Assembly: GCF_041381155.1 (NCBI RefSeq)
Contig: NC_091142.1
Span: forward strand, 39,605,604 to 39,669,603
DNA length: 64,000 nt
DNA from: Argopecten irradians
Lineage: Eukaryota > Mollusca > Bivalvia > Pectinida > Pectinidae
Direction: 5' to 3'
Part shown: positions 37,701 through 43,792 of the stretch, piece after piece
Position numbering within the stretch: position 1 is the stretch's first letter
Layout of the letters: the number at the start of each line of letters is the position of its first letter
Notes under the pieces: model-generated
The model's input: only the letters and a program-made list of their open reading frames with translations
The model's database searches: none
What the model was told of the DNA's origin: nothing
Translations under genes and position numbers: made by a program

Positions 37701-39495
37701 CGGTCAACAAGATGGCGGACACGCGGCCATCTTGGATTTTGATAATTAAAGTTTGTTACCGCTATTTCTCAGAAAGTGCTGAAGGGATCTTTCTCAAATT
37801 TCATATGTAGGTTCCCCTAGGGCCCTAGTTGTGCATATTGCATTTTGGGACTGATCGGTCAACAAGATGGCTGCCAGACGACCATCTTGGATTTTGATAG
37901 TTAAAGTTTGTTACTGCTATTTCTCAGAAAGTGCTAAAGGGATCTATCTCAAATGTCATATATAGGTTCCCCTAGGGCCCTAGTTGTGCATATTGCATTT
38001 TGGGACCGATCGGTGAACAAGATGGCTGCCAGGCGGCCATCTTGTATTTTGATAGTTAAAGTTTGTTACCGCAATTTCTGAGAAAGTGCAAAAGGGATCT
38101 TTCTCAAATTTCATATGTAGGTTCCCCTAGGGACCTAGTTGTGCATATTGTGTTTTGATACTGATTTGTCAACAAGACAGACGGCCATCTTGGATTTTGG
38201 TAGTGGAAGTTTGTTACCACTATTTCTCAGAAAGTATTGAAGGGATCTCAAGCAAATTCCATACATAGGTTCCCCTAGGGCCCTAGTTATGCATATTGCG
38301 TTTTGGGACCAATCAGTCAACAAGATGGCCGTCTGGCAGCCATCTTAGATTTTGATAGTTAAAGTTTGTTATTGCTATTTCTAAAAAAAGTACTGAAAGG
38401 ATGTCTCTCAAATTTTATATGTAGGTTCCCTTAGGGCCTTAGTTGTGCATATTGCATCAACAGGATGGCTGCACGGCCGCCATCTTGGATTTCATTGTTG
38501 AAGTTTGTTACCACTATTTCTTAGAAAGTACTGCAGCGATCTGTCTCAAATTTTATGTGTAGTCGTGTTTGAAAAAGTTTGAAAAGCAGGGAAAAGATCC
38601 CTCTTTCCATTGTCAGACATAGATCATTCTTTGGTGGGCGCCAAGATCCCTCTGGGATCTCTTGTTATGTTTTAAAATAAAACCGAACATGGGTGTAGTG
38701 GAGTACATAACATCCCAATATATAGGTATATATGTGTACGTTTTCCCGGCATTGCATGGACGATATGTTAGAAATATGCTGTTGACGACTATATATTAGG
38801 CTAAAAAAAAATTAAAAAAGCCTAATAATATAGGCAGGTTTAGGGGACTAAGTGTGTGTTACAAAGTTGAGTAGTGTAAGAATCTGATGTTTGAACAGTT
38901 TGGTAACATTTTGGTAAGTTAATAAATTAGTAAGGTCACATGTCCAAATATTAGCTCCGAGAGTCAGGACCTCCAATATACCATGATTCAAAATACCATG
39001 CTACACCGGTGGTCTCCATTTTCAATAATGTTAAATTAAAGTCTAAGGCTAATGTTATCATATTAAATCGTCAACATGTTAAATCTAGAAAACAATTTTG
39101 CTTACCCTGGTATATTGGTATCTTGCTTGGTGTTTTGTATGACAACAAGAAATTCTCTATATAATATTATGCATGTCTATGAAAGCTGTCATTTTAACTT
39201 TCTTTAAACCAATAAAATCAGACTCGGTATGTACAATATCAACCATATATCAATATCAACTGGTATATCATTTCAGCCTTCAAGATCTTCAAATATATAT
39301 GACTGAATTAATGAATTAAATAAAACCACATCAAATGAACAGATAAAACATGTATATCGAGATTTTAAAAGGATCTCTGATCACCTCTTTCACAGTAAGT
39401 TCTTGTGTTGCTCCTGGTGGTAATGGGTGGTCATCTGGTCGTGCTGTCAGCCCAGGGATGTACTTCTGCTGCGCTGCCTTAGACGCCTGGTACAT
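16514..39495 (-). CDS. ADAD1/Tenr-like adenosine deaminase domain protein, two dsRBDs, catalytically dead, 646 aa
   Basis: Twelve coding exons on the minus strand (listed separately) join without a frame break into 646 codons plus TGA. dsRBD1 spans about residues 52-118 and dsRBD2 about 177-240, with the ADAR-type deaminase domain at about 256-640. Motifs shared with ADAD1 and ADAR include [59 protein letters not shown] and ASRLCKA. The catalytic HAE becomes Y325-A-L327; Cys382 and Cys459 remain, and the 57-residue spacing from position 325 to 382 equals that from His394 to Cys451 in ADAR2. IP6-pocket equivalents Y617, K621, W636 and K639 keep ADAR2 spacing, but the Arg after the SDK motif is Leu465. 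Vertebrate ADAD1 (about 576 aa, one dsRBD) is a testis RNA-binding protein needed for sperm development. Loss of His and Glu predicts no editing. The alternative name, inactive ADAR paralogue, describes the same protein. Expression is not visible here. Confidence 0.92.
17204..17432 (-). CDS. ADAD1-like exon 11
   Basis: The acceptor is TTCTTTATAG and the donor AT|GTAGGT. It encodes residues 492-566, with [18 protein letters not shown] and [17 protein letters not shown], aligning to the ADAD1 region around NRPHISL and NWAQGD. Confidence 0.92.
17683..17756 (-). repeat. tRNA-derived SINE head
   Basis: On the minus strand it reads TTAGCTCGATTGGTTGAGCG (D-arm and A box) and, about 25 nt later, CCCAAGTTCGAATCTATC (T-loop and B box). 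D-stem GCTC/GAGC pairs, but the T-stem and acceptor stem do not, so it is a SINE head and not a tRNA gene. It lies in intron 10 of the ADAD1-like gene. Confidence 0.55.
17864..18787. mobile_element. hAT-like non-autonomous transposon with 8-bp TSD
   Basis: The ends TAGGGCTGCCGCGG and CGCGGCAGCCCTA form terminal inverted repeats. The flanks are an exact 8-bp duplication, CTATACAT (17856-17863 and 18788-18795), diagnostic of hAT-type integration. It is 924 bp without a transposase frame and is inserted in intron 10 of the ADAD1-like gene. Confidence 0.88.
18860..19039 (-). CDS. ADAD1-like exon 10 (MSCSDK motif)
   Basis: The acceptor is GACCTTTCAG and the donor G|GTAAGG. It encodes an acidic segment (NPVEEEDTG), then [20 protein letters not shown] and [17 protein letters not shown] (residues 432-490). 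Cys459 is the second zinc-type Cys. This is the most strongly conserved block. Confidence 0.94.
19564..19679 (-). CDS. ADAD1-like exon 9
   Basis: The acceptor is AAACTTACAG and the donor C|GTAATT, the only donor giving the phase required by exon 10. It encodes residues 393-430, [11 protein letters not shown] to GWLCVKNNL. This stretch is poorly conserved in the family; support comes from splice phase and position rather than motifs. Confidence 0.75.
20236..22451. mobile_element. MITE family 2, copy B, split by a tandem-unit element
   Basis: The TIRs AAGATGCTCCACCGC and GCGGTGGAGCATCTT match copy A. About 290 bp of its left side and 70 bp of its right side are separated by 1.86 kb of a different element (20525-22380). 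It lies in intron 8 of the ADAD1-like gene. Confidence 0.8.
20525..22380 (+). mobile_element. Tandem-unit element, family B (about 146-bp units, about 12 copies)
   Basis: It begins CAAGAGGCCCATGGACC and ends GGGTCAGATGACC, and an internal GGTCATCTGAC near the start mirrors that end. The units carry TGTGACCTTGAATGAAGGTC and AAGGTCATTCATTTGAACAA, so AGGTCA-like nuclear-receptor half-sites recur in every unit. No target duplication longer than AA is seen. Non-coding. Confidence 0.8.
22689..22856 (-). CDS. ADAD1-like exon 8 (PCGD motif)
   Basis: The acceptor is GTTTCTTGCAG and the donor GA|GTACGT. The donor was chosen because it alone gives phase 2, which the next exon needs; the frame otherwise runs on to a TGA. 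It encodes residues 337-391 with [16 protein letters not shown] and [12 protein letters not shown]; Cys382 is the first zinc-type Cys. Confidence 0.88.
23197..23311. repeat. Short tandem duplication in intron 7
   Basis: Two copies of a block of about 60 bp starting GGGACAGTAGGTCATTGGCT and containing GCAGCGACTGAAAGGCGGG. Confidence 0.7.
24357..25959 (-). mobile_element. Tandem-unit element, family A, flanked by 18-19 bp direct repeats
   Basis: It starts CAAGAGATCCCAGAGGGATC, a terminal hairpin, and then has about nine units of about 156 bp with AAGATGGC...GCCATCTTG palindromes. A GGACGGAC microsatellite (25849-25912) follows, and it ends AGCCCACCATCTGATGATGG. ACACGGATTACAGAAAAAC occurs at 24339-24357 and again at 25960-25978. 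It is in reverse orientation to the copy at 37048. The architecture recalls the bivalve pearl and Helentron-like non-autonomous elements (inference). It lies in intron 7 of the ADAD1-like gene. Confidence 0.8.
26012..26161. repeat. Three tandem 50-bp units
   Basis: Three consecutive copies of a unit starting AGTTACAACTTTTCAAATCA and ending CTGTTGGGAA. The third copy has several T substitutions. Confidence 0.9.
26710..26839 (-). CDS. ADAD1-like exon 7 (degenerate HAE site)
   Basis: The acceptor is GATATACAG and the donor AA|GTAAGT. It encodes [14 protein letters not shown] and then [13 protein letters not shown] (residues 323-335). In active ADARs this site reads (D/N)CHAE, where His binds zinc and Glu shuttles protons. 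Here Tyr325 and Leu327 replace them. Human ADAD1 keeps the His but not the Glu, so this copy has diverged further. Confidence 0.92.
27048..27171. mobile_element. MITE family 2, copy C (5' truncated)
   Basis: It matches the right third of copies A and B (CTTTTCAATGATGGTAATGG to CGGTGGGGCATCTT). The left end is absent. It lies in intron 6 of the ADAD1-like gene. Confidence 0.65.
27367..27508 (-). CDS. ADAD1-like exon 6 (start of deaminase domain)
   Basis: The acceptor is GTATTGAAG and the donor G|GTAGGA. It encodes residues 246-292: [18 protein letters not shown], then [12 protein letters not shown], equivalent to the opening of ADAR/ADAD deaminase domains. Confidence 0.92.
27795..27906. repeat. 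Two tandem units of about 48 bp
   Basis: ACTACAGAGTTATTCCCCTT followed by ACAG and GAGTGAAAT appears twice in a row. Intronic. Confidence 0.6.
28678..28798 (-). CDS. ADAD1-like exon 5 (dsRBD2, second half)
   Basis: The acceptor is TTATATAG and the donor GAG|GTAGGA. It completes Gly205 and encodes [15 protein letters not shown] and [18 protein letters not shown] (residues 206-245). The KK-x-x-K helix that binds dsRNA is present. Confidence 0.92.
28928..29937. mobile_element. 1.0-kb TIR element flanked by TA
   Basis: The terminal inverted repeat CAGCGCCGTTACAA at the left is matched by TTGTAACGGCGCTG at the right, each flanked by TA. This is compatible with a Tc1/mariner-type TA duplication. 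Subterminal repeats include GGCTGGTAGCTGATG and ACTGACTAGTTACC. A 93-codon frame inside matches no transposase I recognise. It lies in intron 4 of the ADAD1-like gene. Confidence 0.7.
30050..30159 (-). CDS. ADAD1-like exon 4 (dsRBD2, first half)
   Basis: The acceptor is CTATTTTAG and the donor GG|GTAAGT. It encodes residues 169-204, with [20 protein letters not shown], the characteristic helix 1 of a dsRBD. It ends two bases into a Gly codon. Confidence 0.9.
30236..30408. repeat. GGGGAGATAA tandem repeat, left part
   Basis: Three to four units of about 57 bp built from AAATTGATACACCT, CCTAAGGGGAGATAA and TTACACATCTAT. The same units resume at 33556. Confidence 0.75.
30730..32050. repeat. Tandem array, about 155-bp units, family C, indel-rich
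   Basis: About nine units contain AAGATGGCGGCTGTGGCGGC, CATCTTGGAT, CGACCCGAAAAATAACAACA and TTTCATGCAAGTTTCAGCC. Neighbouring units differ by many single-base indels, unlike the other arrays in this window. Apparent frames here are artefacts of the repeat. Confidence 0.75.
32170..33545 (+). repeat. Dispersed repeat R, copy 1
   Basis: It is collinear with 44760-45940: shared blocks include GAAGATGTC, TCTCTATACCTGTATAC, GGTGTTTATNTGACCTGTC and ATATGTCCACA, with many indels. Its nature is unknown and there is no coding signal. Confidence 0.65.
33556..33712. repeat. GGGGAGATAA tandem repeat, right part
   Basis: It continues the array of 30236-30408 with the units AAACCTAAGGGGAGATAATT and ACATCTATTGAAATTGATAC. 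Confidence 0.7.
34261..34405. repeat. Partial duplication of an exon 3 edge
   Basis: CAGTACCTGTTTCATATTTA (from 34261) recurs as CAGTACCTGTTCCATATTTA at 34366, about 105 bp apart. The second copy is the real donor edge of exon 3; the first is a decoy with a near-identical donor. Confidence 0.7.
34373..34485 (-). CDS. ADAD1-like exon 3 (inter-dsRBD linker)
   Basis: The acceptor is GTATTTTAG and the donor CAG|GTACTG; the phase runs from 1 in to 0 out. It encodes residues 131-168, ending [10 protein letters not shown]. The sequence resembles the end of a dsRBD ([10 protein letters not shown]) but has no recognisable first half, so I treat it as linker. The 3' edge and donor are partly duplicated just downstream in the transcript, near 34261-34300. 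Confidence 0.8.
34688..36093 (+). mobile_element. Tandem-unit element, family D, with 12-bp flanking repeat
   Basis: It starts CAAGAGGCCCAGAGGGCCTG, a terminal hairpin, then has about eight units of about 157 bp with ATTTGGTTACAATCCATGCA and CCCCTATTGGGCCCCGCCC. A GGACGGAC tract near 36029 follows, and it ends GCTCACCGGCCC. ACTGTAAGAAAA is present on both sides (about 34678 and 36101). It fills most of intron 2 of the ADAD1-like gene, ending about 90 bp from exon 2. Confidence 0.78.
36186..36465 (-). CDS. ADAD1-like exon 2 (dsRBD1, residues 38-130)
   Basis: The acceptor is CATCTTTCAG and the donor G|GTAAAT; the exon ends with one base of a split codon. It carries the first dsRNA-binding domain: [10 protein letters not shown] (helix 1) to [16 protein letters not shown] (the KKxxK-AA helix 2 that contacts RNA phosphate). 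It aligns to the single dsRBD of vertebrate ADAD1, including the preceding [12 protein letters not shown]. Confidence 0.93.
36518..38855. mobile_element. Long-TIR foldback element, split by a family A element
   Basis: Its arms at 36518-36750 and 38681-38855 are inverted copies. Shared blocks include CTGCCTATATTATTAGGC, TATCGTCCATGCAATGCCGG and GAAAACGTACACATA, with a bulge of about 50 bp in the left arm. A tandem-unit element is inserted between the arms. The left end lies 53 bp upstream of the exon 2 acceptor of the ADAD1-like gene, inside intron 1. Confidence 0.75.
37048..38664 (+). mobile_element. Tandem-unit element, family A, full copy
   Basis: It starts with the palindrome GCCCACCATCATCAGATGGT, then a GTCCGTCC tract, and nine to ten units of about 155 bp with CAAGATGGCCGACAGGCGGC and CATCTTGGATTTTGATAG. 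It ends in the hairpin GATCCCTCTGGGATCTCTTG followed by TT. It is opposite in orientation to the copy at 24357. Non-coding. Confidence 0.82.
39385..39495 (-). CDS. ADAD1-like exon 1 (residues 1-37)
   Basis: The start ATG (39495-39493) has a strong Kozak context, CCCACCATG, and an in-frame TAA lies four codons upstream, which fixes the start. It encodes [12 protein letters not shown] through to TVKE. The donor is GAG|GTGATC, phase 0. A 3' splice-like ATTTCACCAG about 30 nt upstream suggests a separate 5' UTR exon. Confidence 0.85.
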
Positions 39496-39573
39496 GGTGG
39501 GATCTTATTTATCTGTTCTTCCTGGTGAAATAAAGATTGATTACCTATATATAGAACTTACGACACCTTCACA

Positions 39574-41022
39574 CCCAGCTAGCAGAGTTACGTTGGTCCG
39601 ACGTCATTTTCAGTCGCCTAGGTCGCAGTCGGATTTCTTACGTTTCATCGACGTTGGACAAACGTCAATGTTTTTCTCTTGAAGATAAAGTAAATGCACG
39701 ACGTTTAGCCAACGTTGATTCAACCACTTTAAATTGTTAACGTCAGTTTCAAATGATTAAACACTAGTAAATTTGCTGAGACGGTGGAGCAACGTTTGAA
39801 GTATAACCGTTAAAACACATTTTTTACGGGCGATGATATCAACTTTTATGAAAATCTCTAATGTTTTAGAGACCTTCTAAATCTGCAACTATCCCTAATT
39901 AAACATCTCCAACATCTACAACACATACATATATACTTGTATATACTTCACATATACCCCTGTATACAAAACACATGACAACGTGCCGCTAAGCCTAACT
40001 CTCACAGTGTTATCGGATCCTCAAGGAAGGGGGTCAGTTTAGCGACACAGTACACCAAGCGCGGTTATCCGTTATTTTAGAGTGAGTGCGGCCACAGCAA
40101 CATTTAAATTTCCTGCCGACACAACAAGACTTCAGGCGACACAGTGCTCATCTGTGACGATCGTGAGTACTTTTGCATGTTGATTTTAGAAGTTTTAATC
40201 ACTATATCCTTATAGTAATTACACCTAATTGTATAGATATGTTTCAGGAATGTAATATGATAAATAAATTTGGTGATGTTTATAGATAGATATTTTTTAA
40301 CCACCTGGTTTACCTGGGTGAGTTTATCAACATACAATGTGTAACAAAGTCTATGTATTATACATACTGTAGTATACTCAGTTTAAAACGATGAATTTTT
40401 ATATCGACACATATGTTTATTTATATACAGAATTCCAAAACGGAGATGTCATTTATATTTACATGTACATGTAATTATGTGTTGCTATACATTTATGATT
40501 TCCAGTTATATTAACCGTTATTCGGTTATGTGTCTATGATTTAATCATCATGTGGCTCTCGAAATTAAGCAACATATATGTTGTATACAGAAATGACACT
40601 TTCCTAAGTTCTAATTATTATTATTGTACTTTTAAATAATATTTTTCGATTTACAGTGGCAGAAGCGGATGACAGAAGCATTTTTAAATTTGTGGGACGA
40701 GACAGTGACTTGGAGTACAGCAGTGAATGATTGTGGTGATATATTAAAAGCAGTGAAACTTATTTTGTTGTCTTTGTTATTATTTTCAATGGTAAATCAG
40801 GTCTATACATATCTGATATACGTTGGAAAGCTGTCAAAAGCAGTTACAAAATGACGTTGGATCAATGTCTAGCAACGTTATTAAAACGTCGGGATCTGAC
40901 GTCTGGACAACGTAAATCAGCTGGACAGAAATACGTCGATGCAATGTCATCATCTGACGTTGGGCCCACTTAGTGTCATGCATTGGGTCAACGTCTCTCC
41001 CGACGTGTTGCTGCTAGCTGGG
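39574..41022. mobile_element. TIR element upstream of the ADAD1-like start codon
   Basis: The ends CCCAGCTAGCAG and CTGCTAGCTGGG are perfect 12-bp inverted repeats. Subterminal regions are crowded with ACGTTGG and GACGTC-type motifs. No target duplication is clear. Inside, GATCGTGAGTAC (donor-like) and TCGATTTACAG (acceptor-like) might bound an intron, but I cannot recognise a product. It begins 79 bp upstream of the ATG at 39495. Confidence 0.7.
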
Positions 41023-41079
41023 CAGGTCAGTGCACAAATACAAATGCTTTGATGCAAAATGCATTCAGGTCACACACAT

Positions 41080-41154
41080 CACAGGAGTTTGACGTTCTGT
41101 CAATAATATATAGTATACATATAAAAAATTTTGACAGAGTGTAAAACTCCTGTG
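41080..41154. repeat. 75-bp hairpin
   Basis: CACAGGAGTTTGACGTTCTG and its continuation TCAA are mirrored by TTGACAGAGTGTAAAACTCC and TGTG around an AT-rich loop. This looks like a minimal foldback repeat. Confidence 0.6.
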
Positions 41155-42216
41155 CACACACACATTTTCAAGACTATATTTTAGGACACGATTGATAATT
41201 GCATACATTGATAAATAACCGTTATTAGCTGTTACTGAAAGTCGGACACCTTCTTAGTTTTCTTTGCACATCAATATCAACAGTAGTTGTTAAAAAACTT
41301 TGAGAAGTTTAGCCTAGGCTAGGAAAATGCGGGAAACCCCCTTGCCCCATCACCGCACCGGACATAGTTAGGCCTATGTATGTGATCTATATGTGTGGAT
41401 GAACCTATCATATCGTTATTCAAACGTTTTCTTACCTTTTTCTTTTCTTTACTTATTTTAAAAAAGAACAACGAAAGTAAACTTCACATGATATGCTAAA
41501 TTGTTCTCAACCTGCGATTTTACACTTTTCGTGCGTATTTCCGGAAGGTCTCTTCGGTTAATACCGAATCAGAAGTAGAGTCTAGAGAATCCAGAATGAA
41601 AGACGGTGCGTACTGAGATTCAGAACAAAGCGAAAGGCGGTGCGCACTGAAATTTATATCCGTCAAATTACATGCGCTAAAATTATAAAAGCAATTTGGC
41701 GTGATGGATTGTGAATTAGCTAGGAACCATAACAGAAAATATAAGTCCTTGGAAACCATAACAGAAAATATTAGTGGTCCATAAGTTTGTATGTTCTCCT
41801 CGAATATTAAAGTCCTACTAGATATCTAACTTAGACATGCCTTTCCGAAACGGCTTTTGATTTTTTTTAAATGTTAACGTTATGTGTAAAACAAGGATTT
41901 AAAGTGAGAAGGATTCGTGACTGTCTCTTTACACTACTGAACACCACGCGAGAGGCCTATAAACCGGGAATAAAAACCGTTTTTCTCAACAAATACTTGT
42001 CTTTTCGAGTCGAACGAAACACCAATGTAAAATTTATTAAATTTCACAACGTTTATCACTTGCTTTAAAGTGTACACGGAATGGTTTGGTATATAAGGCT
42101 TGATCAATGCGTCATTGGATAAAATTAAAAATGGAGAAAGTACGAGTTTCATAGCGATGACGGTATTAGAGATAATGCAACTTTTCTCTAGAACACACCC
42201 AAGGATTTATAAGTCT
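41155..42216. other. Intergenic, no gene recognised
   Basis: A fragment resembling the TTAA MITE (CCTTTCCGAAACGGCTTTTG) lies at about 41839. Open frames of 60-80 codons match no family I know. Confidence 0.4.
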
Positions 42217-42647
42217 CATATACGTCCTTGAACACACCTGAAGCCCCAAGCCACTGACCCCGATTCGGGACCCCCTGACCTGTGACGTCACGAGGACAAC
42301 GGGATCGACTCTACTTGCATAAGTTAGAGAGGCGATATTCGGTGTCTGCCATCTAATATAAACCATCTGTTTGTAAACATCGATGTTGAAGACACAAATA
42401 CCTTTGTATATGTCTGATACCTATTTAATATTATCCTCAATCACAGATCTATATGAGTTTGGAATATGCTTGGAAATAGGGATTTATACAATACATATAT
42501 TGATGTACCTGTCGTAGATAAATGAACATCTCTGCGCGATTACTGCATAATTATACACAATGAAATGTAGATAATAATCCATGTACGTTGTATATCCGCG
42601 GTGTTTGGAACCTTATATACATGAATATTATATCAAGGACGTATATG
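42217..42647. mobile_element. MITE candidate (TIR CATATACGTCCTTGA)
   Basis: A perfect 15-bp inverted repeat, CATATACGTCCTTGA at 42217-42231 and TCAAGGACGTATATG at 42633-42647, bounds 431 bp of non-coding DNA. Related sequence (CTCATATACGTCCTTGG) occurs near 46738. Confidence 0.55.
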
Positions 42648-42922
42648 TGCTTGATTATGTTACCCAAAACCCGACTCGGGGTCGTCTAATGTCTAATTGA
42701 ACCCACGTGCACTTTACAAATTTCGTGTTTTTTCATAAAACGACTTTTTCATACGACTTAAGGCATGATTCTAAACAGAATTTTTTGCATATGTGCAAAT
42801 GCATCTACTAATTGTGTTATGTCTGAAATTGATCGTGTGACTTAATACACATTTAATACCATTGCATAATTACCAGTGAATATGTTTGTCATTTAATTCT
42901 ACTGTGATTTGGTGAATTTAAT

Positions 42923-43075
42923 TAAGGATTAAAGTCTCTTTCTGGTGGTTCTATCGAAGGATAAAGTTGAGTAGGGTATCGATATTTGGAATGGACCGCG
43001 TCCATGAAACAAATATCGATACCCTACTCAACTTTATCCTTCGATAGAACCACCAGAAAGAGACTTTAATCCTTA
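42923..43075. repeat. Perfect 66-bp-arm hairpin
   Basis: The left arm 42923-42988 (TAAGGATTAAAGTCTCTTTC ... CGATATTTG) is exactly complementary to 43010-43075. The 21-nt centre contains a nested ATGGAC-CGC-GTCCAT hairpin. Confidence 0.93.
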
Positions 43076-43646
43076 TATTTACAGTCTTAACTATTATTTT
43101 CACAGCACAAAATTTACACTTAATAGTGTTTATGGCATTTATAAGACTAAAATTGGATTATATCGTTTGGTTCCGACAGGCATTTAGAACAGCCACTCGA
43201 AGTGGCGGAAATTCCCGCCAATTTATCAATGAACATACAAATAAAATGAGTTCCGTCTGATGAAGCATATATCTGGGGTTTTCCCGGTATGAAACTATAA
43301 ATCGTTTTATTTATCTGTTGTTAAAAACACCATGGTGCAAAGCAGTTTGGTTTTAATCTTTTACTTCGTATGATTACACACGCGTACACAATTCATAACG
43401 TGGCAGGATATTTAACGTAGTTGTGACGCGGCGTCCGATTCAAACTGCCTGTGTCAAGGAGGTGTGACAAACAGAGAGTTTCTTCAATTTTGGGATCACT
43501 TGAGTTCTACTTAATAAGTTCACGTTTGAAATTACTTGAATACACGGATGTTTACATAGTTCCATGTCATCATTTCCGGATTTTGGAGATTTTCAAATGT
43601 ATCGTACGTCGTTTCGAGGAACATGTACAAACACAGGTACATGTAG

Positions 43647-43792
43647 GCACAGGTGGTAGGCTAGTTACTGTGACTCAGAAATAAAAGATTTGAAAGTTCG
43701 GCCAATACACATGTCCTTAATAGGACATGTGTATTGGCCGAACTTTCAAATCTTTTATTTCTGAGTTACAGTAACTAGCCTACCACCTGTGC
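43647..43792. repeat. Near-perfect 71-bp-arm hairpin, foldback family F
   Basis: The left arm starts GCACAGGTGGTAGGCTAG and the right arm ends CTAGCCTACCACCTGTGC. Complementarity runs to a 4-nt TAAT centre with one mismatch noticed (GTGACTCAG against CTGAGTTAC). A diverged relative is at 11165. Confidence 0.93.

Noticed and set aside
16514..39495. Active ADAR editing enzyme
   Set aside because: The His and Glu of the HAE motif are Tyr and Leu in a well-supported exon, and overall similarity is to ADAD1.
41520..41759. 79-codon minus-strand frame with a plausible acidic C terminus (DSLDSTSDSVLTEETF)
   Set aside because: No splice-site support, no homology I recognise, and no neighbouring exons.
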